DNA of 64,000 nt from Nitrogeniibacter sp050293885 (lineage in GTDB: Bacteria; Pseudomonadota; Gammaproteobacteria; Burkholderiales; Rhodocyclaceae): the NCBI GenBank assembly GCA_050293885.1, contig JBNKNO010000008.1:26478-90477 (forward strand), read 5' to 3'. The position numbers were made by a program, and so were the translations under genes. Positions 51,485 to 59,843 of this stretch are shown one piece after another (position 1 is the first letter of the stretch; each line of letters opens with the position of its first letter). The notes beneath the pieces are model-generated. The model was not told where the DNA came from. It was given only the letters and a program-made list of their open reading frames with translations, and did not search any database.

Positions 51485-54285
51485 TCAGCGTTTCCTCTCG
51501 CAGGCGATGTTACTCGATCCAGTGAAAAACCACTCGCTTCCATTGCATCGGCATATGCCTCGAAGGACAGGCGCATGGTATCCACGACCCCCACGACCTC
51601 ATCCATTTGCTGCTGCTTGAGTTGCGCATCGAGCTCACGCGCCTGGCTGGCCAGACGGACCGCACCCACCGCCGCGGCGGCGGATTTCATCTTGTGTGCA
51701 TGGCGCTGGGCCTGCTCGGCGTCGCGATGCGCGACCGCCTGCTGCAACGCATCGAACTGCGCCGCCGTCTCGCGCATGAACAGGCTCACCAATCGCTTCA
51801 GCAAGGGCGCATCCATGTTGCCATTGACCCCCGGCACGCCAAGCAGCACCGCCTTGTCGAACGCGGGCAGCTCGTCCTGCGGGGCATTGACGTCGGGCGC
51901 AGCCACCGGCGCCGCGTCGATGGCCGGGGCCGGCGGCACGCTGTCAGCGACGACCTCGACCGTCTCCACGCCGGTCAACCAGTGCGCCAGCGTCGCGCGC
52001 AAGCGCTCGCCCGTGACCGGCTTGGTCAGATAATCGTCCATGCCGGCACTCAAGGCGTCGCTGCGATCGTCGCGCAAGGCATTGGCCGTCAGCGCAATGA
52101 TGGGCACACGCTGGTGACCACTCTCGCGCTCGATCACCCGGATCTTCTGTGTCGCCTCGATACCGTCCATCTCGGGCATCTGGATATCCATGAGCACCAG
52201 ATCGAAAGCGCCGCTTTGATACGCCGCCACCGCTTCGCGCCCGTTGTTCGCGACCGTCACCCGACAACCGCATTCGCCCAGTAGCGCACAGACGATTTCC
52301 GCGTTGACCGGGTGATCTTCGGCGACCAGCACACGGGCATCGGTGCGAATGCCCACCGGCCGGCCCCGCCGCGACGCGCCCGACGACGCGGCCTTGCCCT
52401 GCAGCGCGCTGACCAGATCGCCCTGCAGCACCGGCTTGGACAAACAAACCGTGGCCCCGGACTGACACGCATCCGCCGCCTCGCCGGCAGAACGCAGCCG
52501 GGTCAGCGCCACCACGCGCGACACCAAGCCCTGCAGGCTGGCCAGACGCGCGTGCGCCGCCTCGCCTGACAGCTCGCCATCCACCAACAACACGTCCAGG
52601 TGCCCACCGTCCTCGAGCGCCTGGCGCACCGCGCGCTCATCGTCAAACGCGGTGGCCTCGCATCCGAGCGCAGACACTTGCGACACAAGCGCCGATCGCT
52701 GCGCAGGCAGCCCGCCCACGACGCCGACCTTTTGCGCCGGCACGTCCGGCCGCTCGGCGGGCGCACGCAATTCGGCAGCGATGTCGAAACTGAAGCACGC
52801 CCCCTGCCCCTCTTCGCTGCACACCACCAGTTCGCCCCCCATCAGTTCGACCAGCTGACGGGAGATGGCCAGGCCCAGACCGGTGCCCCCATAGCGCCGC
52901 GCCATCGAGCTATCCGCCTGGGAAAAGGCCTGAAACAGACGCGGCTGCATGTCGGCGGGGATGCCGATGCCCGAATCTTCGACCCGCCCCTTCAGTTGCA
53001 CATGCTTGCCCGCAAGCTGTGCATCGAGATCGATCCGTATATGCCCGCTGGTGGTGAACTTGACCGCATTGGAGACCAGATTGTTGAGCACCTGGCGGAA
53101 GCGGTGACCATCGGCGCGAACACAGTCCGGCACATCGGGCGACACCGTCAGGATCAGCTCGACCCCTTTTTGCTGCGCGCGTTCGGCGAACAGCAAGGCA
53201 ACGTCCTCGACGGCTCGCCGGGGAGAGAAGTCGACCGGATCGAGATCCAGCTTGCCGGCCTCGATCTTGGACACATCGAGCACATCGTTGATGAGGTACA
53301 GGAGCGATTCGGCCGAACCGTGCAGCGTGTCGATCATGCGCAACTGACGCTCGTTCACCGGTGTATTGCGCAGCAGCTCGACCATGCCGAGCACGCCGTT
53401 CATCGGGGTACGAATCTCATGGCTCATGTTGGCCAGGAAGAGACTTTTCGCCTTGCTGGCGGCCTGCGCCTCGTCACGCGCCAGATCCGCTTCCTCCTTG
53501 GCGGCAGACAACTCTTCGGTGCGGTGCGCCACTTCGATTTCGAGCCGATCGCGATGTGCAGCCAGGGCCGCGTCGCGCGCTTCGATCTCGGTCAACATGC
53601 TGTTGACGCCATCGATCAGCTCGCCGACCTCGTCCCGCGGGCCGGCCGGCGCCCGCAAGTCGTAACGGCCGAGGTTACGCACGTCGCGCACCATGGCGGC
53701 AAGATGCAGAATGGGGCTCACGATCGACTGCTCCGCGCGGCGCACCAGCATGGTGGCCAGTAGCGCACCGACGACCAGACCCGCACACGCGAGCAACATC
53801 CACTCGACCAGCGCACTGATCGTGCTGGCCAACGAGATGTCGAGCACCAGATAGCCCAGCTGCTCGCCATCGTGCACCACCGGCCACGACCGCGTGTAGC
53901 GCGGGAAGTGCCAGCTGCCTTCAGACTGATGGCGCAGGTCGACCAGGCGTGCAAAGTTGTTGTCGGTCTGCGCAAGGGCGGCAGGATAGGTCGCGAAAAC
54001 CCGACCGTCGTTGCGCAACAGCGCCGCCGCGCGAATGTCCTCGACATGACGCAACGAGCCGAGCAAGCGCTCCGCGTTGTCCACGTCCTCGAAACGCATC
54101 GGCGCGGCGCCGTTTTCGACCACCAGCTCGGCGTAGATGTTGGCTTGCCCCTCGATCCGGCCGAACTCCTGGCGGAACTCGTTGCTCACGACCGTCAAGA
54201 AACTCATGCCCAGCGCCACCGCGATACCGACGAGCACGATGGCGCGCAGCTTGTGACCCAATGAACGGTCGCGAAAACTCAGCAT
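51481..54285 (-). CDS. Hybrid sensor histidine kinase (HAMP-HK-REC-REC-HPt)
   Basis: A 934-aa inner-membrane kinase. TM1 is at 13-33, a periplasmic sensor at 34-153, TM2 at 156-182, HAMP at 183-237 and a coiled coil to 275. HisKA His289 is in NMSHEIRTPMNGV. HATPase boxes are intact (NNLVSNAVKF, EDSGIGI, GGTGLGLAI). Receiver 1 (518-630) keeps Asp569 but has lost the acidic pair (VGVVGGLP); receiver 2 has AEDH and Asp700. The HPt domain has His864 (HAHKMKSAAAAVGA). The start is the ATG at 54283-54285, preceded by GGGGGG, 1 bp after the YfiR-like gene. The periplasmic domain is the likely contact for that protein; phosphate would pass to the EAL regulator. Confidence 0.93.
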   Translation of the reverse strand: MLSFRDRSLGHKLRAIVLVGIAVALGMSFLTVVSNEFRQEFGRIEGQANIYAELVVENGAAPMRFEDVDNAERLLGSLRHVEDIRAAALLRNDGRVFATYPAALAQTDNNFARLVDLRHQSEGSWHFPRYTRSWPVVHDGEQLGYLVLDISLASTISALVEWMLLACAGLVVGALLATMLVRRAEQSIVSPILHLAAMVRDVRNLGRYDLRAPAGPRDEVGELIDGVNSMLTEIEARDAALAAHRDRLEIEVAHRTEELSAAKEEADLARDEAQAASKAKSLFLANMSHEIRTPMNGVLGMVELLRNTPVNERQLRMIDTLHGSAESLLYLINDVLDVSKIEAGKLDLDPVDFSPRRAVEDVALLFAERAQQKGVELILTVSPDVPDCVRADGHRFRQVLNNLVSNAVKFTTSGHIRIDLDAQLAGKHVQLKGRVEDSGIGIPADMQPRLFQAFSQADSSMARRYGGTGLGLAISRQLVELMGGELVVCSEEGQGACFSFDIAAELRAPAERPDVPAQKVGVVGGLPAQRSALVSQVSALGCEATAFDDERAVRQALEDGGHLDVLLVDGELSGEAAHARLASLQGLVSRVVALTRLRSAGEAADACQSGATVCLSKPVLQGDLVSALQGKAASSGASRRGRPVGIRTDARVLVAEDHPVNAEIVCALLGECGCRVTVANNGREAVAAYQSGAFDLVLMDIQMPEMDGIEATQKIRVIERESGHQRVPIIALTANALRDDRSDALSAGMDDYLTKPVTGERLRATLAHWLTGVETVEVVADSVPPAPAIDAAPVAAPDVNAPQDELPAFDKAVLLGVPGVNGNMDAPLLKRLVSLFMRETAAQFDALQQAVAHRDAEQAQRHAHKMKSAAAAVGAVRLASQARELDAQLKQQQMDEVVGVVDTMRLSFEAYADAMEASGFSLDRVTSPARGNAE

Positions 54286-54286
54286 C

Positions 54287-54820
54287 TCACGCCCCCCCAT
54301 CGCCCAACAGGCGCCGCGCCAGTTTGAGCAGCTGGGCACTGAGCTTGAGCTTGTCGCGACGCAGGGTGTCACGGTTGATGTCGAAGCGCACCCGATCATC
54401 CTGGGTGACGAAGCCGATGGCGCCACCGGCTTCGACAAATCCCTCGATGTCACTCACCGTCAACACGGGCGTGCCCGCCAGATCTCGGAGGATGACATTC
54501 AGCCGGCGCTGTTCGGAGGCGGCGATGAACACCACCTTGCATGCACCGGCATCGGCGGGTGATTCGAGATAGCGCACGCGCACCGCATGCCCTTGGGCCT
54601 GCCTCGATTCGAGCCCGGCGAGATGGGGGCCGAAGGGATCGCGCCCCAGCACGCAGATGTCGATCGCCTCATCGCCAGGCAAGGTCGCCTCGGGCCACGT
54701 CGTGTAACGCGCGAAATTGAGCAGAAAGACCGCCTTGAGCTGATACTCGGTAGGCGCAGCCTGCAGCGGTCGCACGCACGAGAACAGCAGCAGGAACGAA
54801 AGAAGGACGCGCAAGAGCAT
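54287..54820 (-). CDS. YfiR-like periplasmic protein (DUF4154)
   Basis: A 177-aa exported protein. The signal peptide is 1-21 (hydrophobic LLSFLLLFSCV, cleavage near LQA-A). The mature part starts PTEYQLKAVFLLNFARYTTWPE, the family signature, and continues ICVLGRDPFG, GACKVVFIAASE and TVSDIEGFVEAGGAIGFV. Pseudomonas YfiR represses the diguanylate cyclase YfiN from the periplasm. Here the partner is probably the hybrid kinase 1 bp downstream. Cys52 and Cys94 (DICVLG and GACKV) could form a disulfide as in YfiR, which is inference. Confidence 0.9.
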   Translation of the reverse strand: MLLRVLLSFLLLFSCVRPLQAAPTEYQLKAVFLLNFARYTTWPEATLPGDEAIDICVLGRDPFGPHLAGLESRQAQGHAVRVRYLESPADAGACKVVFIAASEQRRLNVILRDLAGTPVLTVSDIEGFVEAGGAIGFVTQDDRVRFDINRDTLRRDKLKLSAQLLKLARRLLGDGGA

Positions 54821-54844
54821 GCTCAGAAATGCCTACGCACGGTT

Positions 54845-54880
54845 GCGGTGTCGGCTGCGCTCAAACGACGCGACACCCGC
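54845..54880 (-). promoter_or_regulatory. Hairpin in the gap between TonB receptor and YfiR-like gene
   Basis: GCGGTGTCG (54845-54853) can pair with CGACACCCGC (54871-54880) with a single bulged base. It lies 25 bp before the YfiR-like start in a 144-bp gap that otherwise shows nothing recognisable. It may separate the expression of receptor and relay genes. Confidence 0.3.
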
Positions 54881-54964
54881 CGCCCATGGCAAGCAATGGA
54901 CAGCCGCCTGAACCCCCGAAACAGGTCATTGCGCAGGTCGATCATCGTCGCGTCCACGTATGGC

Positions 54965-56986
54965 TCAGTCGAAAGACCACTGCCCGGTCAAGTGGATACT
55001 CCGTTCAATCTCCCGGATGGCGGCGGGCATGTAGTCGCGCCCGAACTCGGCATGGCGCGCATCCAGCAAATTGCGCCCGACCAGCGAAAAAGTCAGTTTC
55101 GACGAATAGCGCCAAGCATATCCGACATCCATTTCCGTATATGACTCAGGAATATCGGAATCCTGTTCCTGCCGAATCAGATCGCTCACATGGCGAACGA
55201 TCACGTCTAGCGCATGGCCGGACATCGGCTTCCAGGTGACGTGGGCACTGAACTGGTTCTTGGGCACACGCTCCATGTAGGAATGCGATGCGCTGTCGGC
55301 GAAGATGTCGCCCGATTCGATGACGCGGGTATTCAAGTGTGAATAGGCCAAGCGCGCGCGCCAACGCGTGGAGGGCTGCCAGTCGAGCGACATTTCGTGC
55401 CCACTGACACTGCCCTGCCCCTCAAAGGACATGGAACTGTCGGAAATCACCCAGGGGCTGGACAAAGCCGGCACGCCATCGACAACAATGGTCCGCAGAT
55501 TTCGATAGCGCATGTAGAAGGCGGTGACATCGAAATGGACCGTCTCGACCGGCTGGCCGCGATAGCCCAGTTCGAACGAACGGACCCGCTCCGCTTTCAT
55601 GTTGTCGGCACTGGAAATCCTCGCGAGCAAATACGGCGGGGTGGCCTTGAGCACGAACGGGGAATATTGCGCGTCGAACTCGATGCGCGCCGGCGTGCGC
55701 GAGGCCTCGGAAATGGCCCCCCAGATCAGGTGGCTGGGTGCCACCTGCCAGGCGAGGCGGACGTTCGGCTGCCACTCGTTGCCGGTCCACGTGTGATGTT
55801 CGAATTTCAATCCGGCCGTCAACGTCAGGGTATCCGGAACGAGCGCATATTCGTCATGCACAAAGGCACTGACGAGGCCGAAACGACGGCGCGCCTGCTC
55901 GAGGGTAAAGAAGCCGTTGCCGCGGACGGCCTGGTCGTTGTAGCGCAAGCCCCCACCCAGAATGATGTCGTGTGCTCCGTGCGCAAAGCGGTACTGGCCA
56001 TCGACATCGACCGTGGTGCGGCTTTCGCTGAGCAGATCACCCACTTGTTGGTCCACATATTGCACGCTGCTCTGAAGCGACCACTCGCTGCCATCGTCAC
56101 GCACACGATTGAGGCCGACGGTCAACGCCGCGCCACGATCCTGCTGCACGAAGCCGGTGCCGCGCACGCCCCCCGGCGCAGTCGCGTCGGGCAGATACCA
56201 GTAGTCTTCGCTGTCGTTGCTGAACACATCCCCTTTAACGCTGATTTCGCCCAGATCGTTGACGAAACGTTCCATGCGGAAACCGATCCGGTGCGTGCGC
56301 CAGCCATCTTCGCCACCGTCACCACGGGCAATGTGCGAGCTTTCCCGGTCGCGCCCGTGATAGCTGAGCCGGTAGTGGCCATCTTCGAGCCGCCCGCCAT
56401 GACGGGCATACAGCACGCCGTGGTCTTCCGACCCGACGGTGAGCTGGACTTCGTTGCCCTGGGTAGCTCGCGCCCATTTGGTGATGATGTTGACGATGCC
56501 GTTGACGGCGTTGGCGCCCCAGATCGACGCACCGGGACCGCGAATCACTTCGATGCGGTCCACTTCGGCCAGCGGAATGTCGAGCGCTTCCCAATAGGTG
56601 CCGGAAAAAAGCGACGAATAGACCGTGCGCCCATCGACCATCACCAGCAGACTGTTGGCAAAACGTCCGTTGAATCCACGTACCGACACCGCCCAGCGGT
56701 TGTTGCTCATGGCGGCCACCTGCACCCCCGGCACCAGGCGCAGGGCATCCGGCAGCGTCGTCACCCCCATACGGGCGATATCTTCCGCACTCACCACGTG
56801 CACCGCGGCGGCAACGTTGCCGATCTCCTGCCGCTTGCGGGCCACGGAAATCACCTCCTGCGTCACCAACTCCCCCAAGGAAAAATCCAGTGGGTCGAGC
56901 TCGGCCGCCGCGACGGACCCCGTCAACAGCATGGCAACGAGCCACACCGCCCCCCTTGCCATGCCAACACTGCACGCCTTAGGCAT
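54965..56986 (-). CDS. TonB-dependent outer-membrane receptor
   Basis: A 673-aa receptor. A signal peptide (1-28, GSVAAA) is followed by a plug domain (about 45-165) with the TonB-box-like start, VAAAVHVVSAEDIARMGVTTLPDALRLVPGV and the plug end VIRGPGASIWGANAVNGIVNIITK. A 22-strand barrel ends in TGQWSFD. It resembles the siderophore/vitamin B12 subclass (VMVDGRTVYSS...FSGTYWEALDIPL), often found beside YfiR-like and sensor genes and probably used for sensing. There is no sigma-regulator-type N-terminal extension. The start ATG at 56984-56986 follows CAGGATT. It begins the four-gene signalling module; the ligand is unknown. Confidence 0.93.
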   Translation of the reverse strand: MPKACSVGMARGAVWLVAMLLTGSVAAAELDPLDFSLGELVTQEVISVARKRQEIGNVAAAVHVVSAEDIARMGVTTLPDALRLVPGVQVAAMSNNRWAVSVRGFNGRFANSLLVMVDGRTVYSSLFSGTYWEALDIPLAEVDRIEVIRGPGASIWGANAVNGIVNIITKWARATQGNEVQLTVGSEDHGVLYARHGGRLEDGHYRLSYHGRDRESSHIARGDGGEDGWRTHRIGFRMERFVNDLGEISVKGDVFSNDSEDYWYLPDATAPGGVRGTGFVQQDRGAALTVGLNRVRDDGSEWSLQSSVQYVDQQVGDLLSESRTTVDVDGQYRFAHGAHDIILGGGLRYNDQAVRGNGFFTLEQARRRFGLVSAFVHDEYALVPDTLTLTAGLKFEHHTWTGNEWQPNVRLAWQVAPSHLIWGAISEASRTPARIEFDAQYSPFVLKATPPYLLARISSADNMKAERVRSFELGYRGQPVETVHFDVTAFYMRYRNLRTIVVDGVPALSSPWVISDSSMSFEGQGSVSGHEMSLDWQPSTRWRARLAYSHLNTRVIESGDIFADSASHSYMERVPKNQFSAHVTWKPMSGHALDVIVRHVSDLIRQEQDSDIPESYTEMDVGYAWRYSSKLTFSLVGRNLLDARHAEFGRDYMPAAIREIERSIHLTGQWSFD

Positions 56987-57171
56987 CGTCTAATCCTGAT
57001 ATCACTCGGACATTCGGCCCGGTTTCACAAGTCTTCCGGCAATACACGCACGAAGACCACACAGAAAATACTATCGGCATTCGCCGTTGTCCCTTTAGAC
57101 ACGATGTCCCCCGTTGCCGTCAAGCCAGATGTCGCCCGAAACAGGCGCACGGCAAAACGAGTGGCTTCCGC

Positions 57172-57177
57172 TACAAT
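57172..57177 (+). promoter_or_regulatory. Probable glnS promoter -10 box
   Basis: TACAAT lies 30 bp before the glnS ATG. The -35 is not clear. The rest of the 220-bp gap (56987-57206) must also hold the divergent receptor promoter, which I could not place. Confidence 0.45.
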
Positions 57178-57206
57178 TTCGGCTTTGCCCTATCGGTTCA
57201 CACCCC

Positions 57207-58937
57207 ATGTCCTCTGCCCCCGCCAACGAAGCCAACGCCAGCAGCCAGAATTTCATCCGTACCGCGATCGACGCGGACCGGCGCCAGGGCAAATGGGGCG
57301 GTCGTGTCGAAACCCGCTTTCCGCCGGAACCCAACGGCTATCTGCACTACGGCCACGCCAAGTCGATCTGCCTGAACTTCACCCTCGCGCAAGCGTATGA
57401 CGGCGTGTGCCATTTGCGTTTTGACGACACCAATCCCACCAGGGAAGAGCAGGAATACGTCGACGCCATCATCGAATCCGTGCGCTGGCTGGGTTTCGAG
57501 TGGGGCGAGCACGAATACTTCGCCTCCGACTACTTCGCGCGCATGGCCGAAGCGGCCGAGTACCTCATCCGCGCCGGCAAGGCCTATGTCGAGTCGCTGT
57601 CGGCCGACGACATGCGCGCCTATCGCGGCACGCTCACCGAAGCGGGCAAGGACAGCCCCTTCCGCAACCGCAGCGTGGAGGAGAACCTCGATCTGTTTGC
57701 GCGCATGAAGGCCGGCGAGTTTCCCGACGGCACCCACGTGCTGCGTGCCAAAATCGACATGGCCTCGCCCAACATGAACCTGCGCGACCCGGCCATCTAC
57801 CGCATCCGCCACGCGGCACACCACCGCACCGGCGACGCCTGGTGCATCTATCCGATGTACACCTTCGCGCATCCCATCGAAGACGCCATCGAGAACATCA
57901 CGCACTCCCTGTGCACACTTGAGTTCGAAGACCAGCGCCCGTTCTACGACTGGCTGCTCGAGCAACTGGCCGAAGGGGGGTTCTTCACCCGCCCGCTACC
58001 GCAGCAGATCGAATTCGCGCGCCTCAACCTCACCTATGTGGTGCTCTCCAAGCGCAAGCTGATCGACCTGGTCGAAGGCGGCCATGTGGACGGCTGGGAC
58101 GACCCGCGCATGCCCACGCTCGTGGGCGCCCGCCGCCGCGGCTTCACGCCCGAGGGCTTCCGCCAGTTCATGGAGCGGGCCGGTGTCTCCAAGTCGAACA
58201 CCTGGATCGACATGAGCGTGCTCGAAGAGAACATGCGCGAGCACCTGAACGAAACCGCCGAGCGCCGCGTCGCCGTGCTCGATCCGGTCAAACTCATCGT
58301 TACCAACTACCCCGAGGGCCAGAGCGAGGAATGCAGCGCACCGAACCACCCGCTCAAACCCGAGCTGGGCCAGCGCAGCATGCCTTTCGCGCGCGAGCTG
58401 TGGATCGAACGCGAAGATTTCATGGAAGAACCCGTCAAGGGCTTCCGCCGCCTGTTTCCGGGCAACAAGGTGCGCCTGCGCTACGGCTTCGTCGTCGAAT
58501 GCACCGGCTGCGAGAAAGACGCCGACGGCAACATCACCGCCGTGTTGTGCGAGTACTTCCCCGACTCCAAATCCGGCACGCCGGGCGCGGACAACTACAA
58601 GGTCAAGGGCAACCTGCACTGGGTCAGCGTAGCGCATGCCTGCCAGGCCGAAGTACGCCTCTACGACCGGCTGTTCGCCTACCCGCACCCCGGCCAGCGC
58701 CGTGAAGGTGACGCCGAAGACCTCGAGCGCGACTTCCTCGACGACCTCAATCCGGACTCCAAGCGCTGCATCGTCGCGCAACTCGAACCCTCACTCGCGC
58801 AGGTTGCCCCAGAATCCCGCTTTCAGTTCGAGCGGCATGGCTATTTCGTGGCCGACCGTTTCGATCACCAAATCGGTGCCCCTGTGTTCAATCGCACGGC
58901 AACCTTGAGGGATTCATGGAAGAATTCAGGCTCCTGA
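57207..58937 (+). CDS. glnS: Glutaminyl-tRNA synthetase
   Basis: A 576-aa class Ib synthetase. The HIGH motif appears as PPEPNGYLHYGHAKS (HYGH at 47-50) and the KMSKS equivalent as VLSKRKL. The GlnRS-specific RFDDTNPTREEQEYVDAI and the two C-terminal beta-barrels (RRLFPGNKVRLRYGFVVEC) are present. The ATG at 57207 is chosen over an upstream frame extension that crosses the promoter region. Length is close to E. coli GlnRS (554). Confidence 0.97.
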   Translation: MSSAPANEANASSQNFIRTAIDADRRQGKWGGRVETRFPPEPNGYLHYGHAKSICLNFTLAQAYDGVCHLRFDDTNPTREEQEYVDAIIESVRWLGFEWGEHEYFASDYFARMAEAAEYLIRAGKAYVESLSADDMRAYRGTLTEAGKDSPFRNRSVEENLDLFARMKAGEFPDGTHVLRAKIDMASPNMNLRDPAIYRIRHAAHHRTGDAWCIYPMYTFAHPIEDAIENITHSLCTLEFEDQRPFYDWLLEQLAEGGFFTRPLPQQIEFARLNLTYVVLSKRKLIDLVEGGHVDGWDDPRMPTLVGARRRGFTPEGFRQFMERAGVSKSNTWIDMSVLEENMREHLNETAERRVAVLDPVKLIVTNYPEGQSEECSAPNHPLKPELGQRSMPFARELWIEREDFMEEPVKGFRRLFPGNKVRLRYGFVVECTGCEKDADGNITAVLCEYFPDSKSGTPGADNYKVKGNLHWVSVAHACQAEVRLYDRLFAYPHPGQRREGDAEDLERDFLDDLNPDSKRCIVAQLEPSLAQVAPESRFQFERHGYFVADRFDHQIGAPVFNRTATLRDSWKNSGS

Positions 58938-58983
58938 TGGCGTTGCACGCGTAGCGCCCCACCCGCACCCAAACGCTCAACCG

Positions 58984-59718
58984 ATGAAAACGCGCACGCT
59001 CTACGACGTCCTCCAAGTCACCCCCAACGCCGCACCGCAAATCCTGCGCGCGGCGCACGACCATCTGAGCGCGCAGCACGAGTTGGCCGGGGACCCGGCC
59101 GCCAAGCGACTCGTCAACGATGCCTACACAACGTTGATGGATGCTTCCACACGCGCCGCCTACGACCGCAAACTTGCCGAGTTGAACGCCCAGCAGGACA
59201 GCGTGCCGACCCCGCCGCCGCTAGCCAAACAAGGCATGCCAACCTGGGGTCGATGGCTGGCCATCATTCTGGCCATCGGCGTGGGCTACGGTGCGGCGAC
59301 CATGTGGCATCAGCGCGAGCTGACGCGCATGGTGCTCGAACACCAGGCGCAACTCGTCGAGCGTCAGGCCCAGATTCAGCAACTGCGCCTTGAGCGCGTC
59401 GACGCCAATGCCGCGCAGCGCGCCGAAACCTATGCCGCAAGGCAAGAAGCGCGCCGAGCCGAGTCGGAAGAGCGCCGTCGTCAGCGCGAGATCGACAGCA
59501 CCCGCGCGCGCCTCGACCGTCAGGCCGCGGTTCAAGAACGCGAACGCGAACGCACCGCCAAGGCGCGCGAGCGCGAAGCGCTGCGCCGGGCAGAACAGGA
59601 ACGCCGCGAGCGTGCCGCCGCCGACGCACGCAACGCCGCCCTCGCGCAGCAACGTCTCGCCCAGGAAAAGCGCGAGCTCGAAGAGCTCTACCGCGAGAAC
59701 TACCCGCAGTTTCGCTGA
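58984..59718 (+). CDS. Membrane protein with degenerate J domain and long charged coiled coil
   Basis: A 244-aa protein. Residues 5-66 have the J-domain pattern (LYDVLQVTPNAAPQILRAAHDHLS...AKRLVNDAYTTLMDASTRAAYDRKL), but the HPD tripeptide that stimulates DnaK is replaced by HEL (in AQHELAGD). One membrane helix lies at about 87-104. Residues 105-240 are a long Arg/Glu/Ala-rich coiled coil (RRAESEERRRQREIDS...). It may be a scaffold that no longer recruits Hsp70. It follows glnS by 46 bp; a functional link is not evident. Confidence 0.8.
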   Translation: MKTRTLYDVLQVTPNAAPQILRAAHDHLSAQHELAGDPAAKRLVNDAYTTLMDASTRAAYDRKLAELNAQQDSVPTPPPLAKQGMPTWGRWLAIILAIGVGYGAATMWHQRELTRMVLEHQAQLVERQAQIQQLRLERVDANAAQRAETYAARQEARRAESEERRRQREIDSTRARLDRQAAVQERERERTAKAREREALRRAEQERRERAAADARNAALAQQRLAQEKRELEELYRENYPQFR

Positions 59719-59843
59719 CACCGCATCGCTGGCGACGCCGAATGAACGCCGGCGGGCCCAAGGTGTGAAGCCACACATCTTGACTCGGCAGCCACAGGAC
59801 GTCGGGATACAATGCCCGACCATCCGCCATCGCCCCGCGTCTC
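59719..59843 (+). promoter_or_regulatory. Gap with promoter-like -10 before the ankyrin protein gene
   Basis: A TACAAT hexamer at 59808-59813 lies 30 bp before the next ATG, and TTGACT (59780-59785) upstream is 22 bp away, too far for a standard pair. A small GTGTG-AAGC-CACAC hairpin (59763-59776) precedes it. Confidence 0.35.

Noticed and set aside
55397..57400. 667-codon open frame antisense to the TonB receptor
   Set aside because: The receptor plug and barrel are clear on the minus strand, and the antisense frame also runs through the glnS promoter region.
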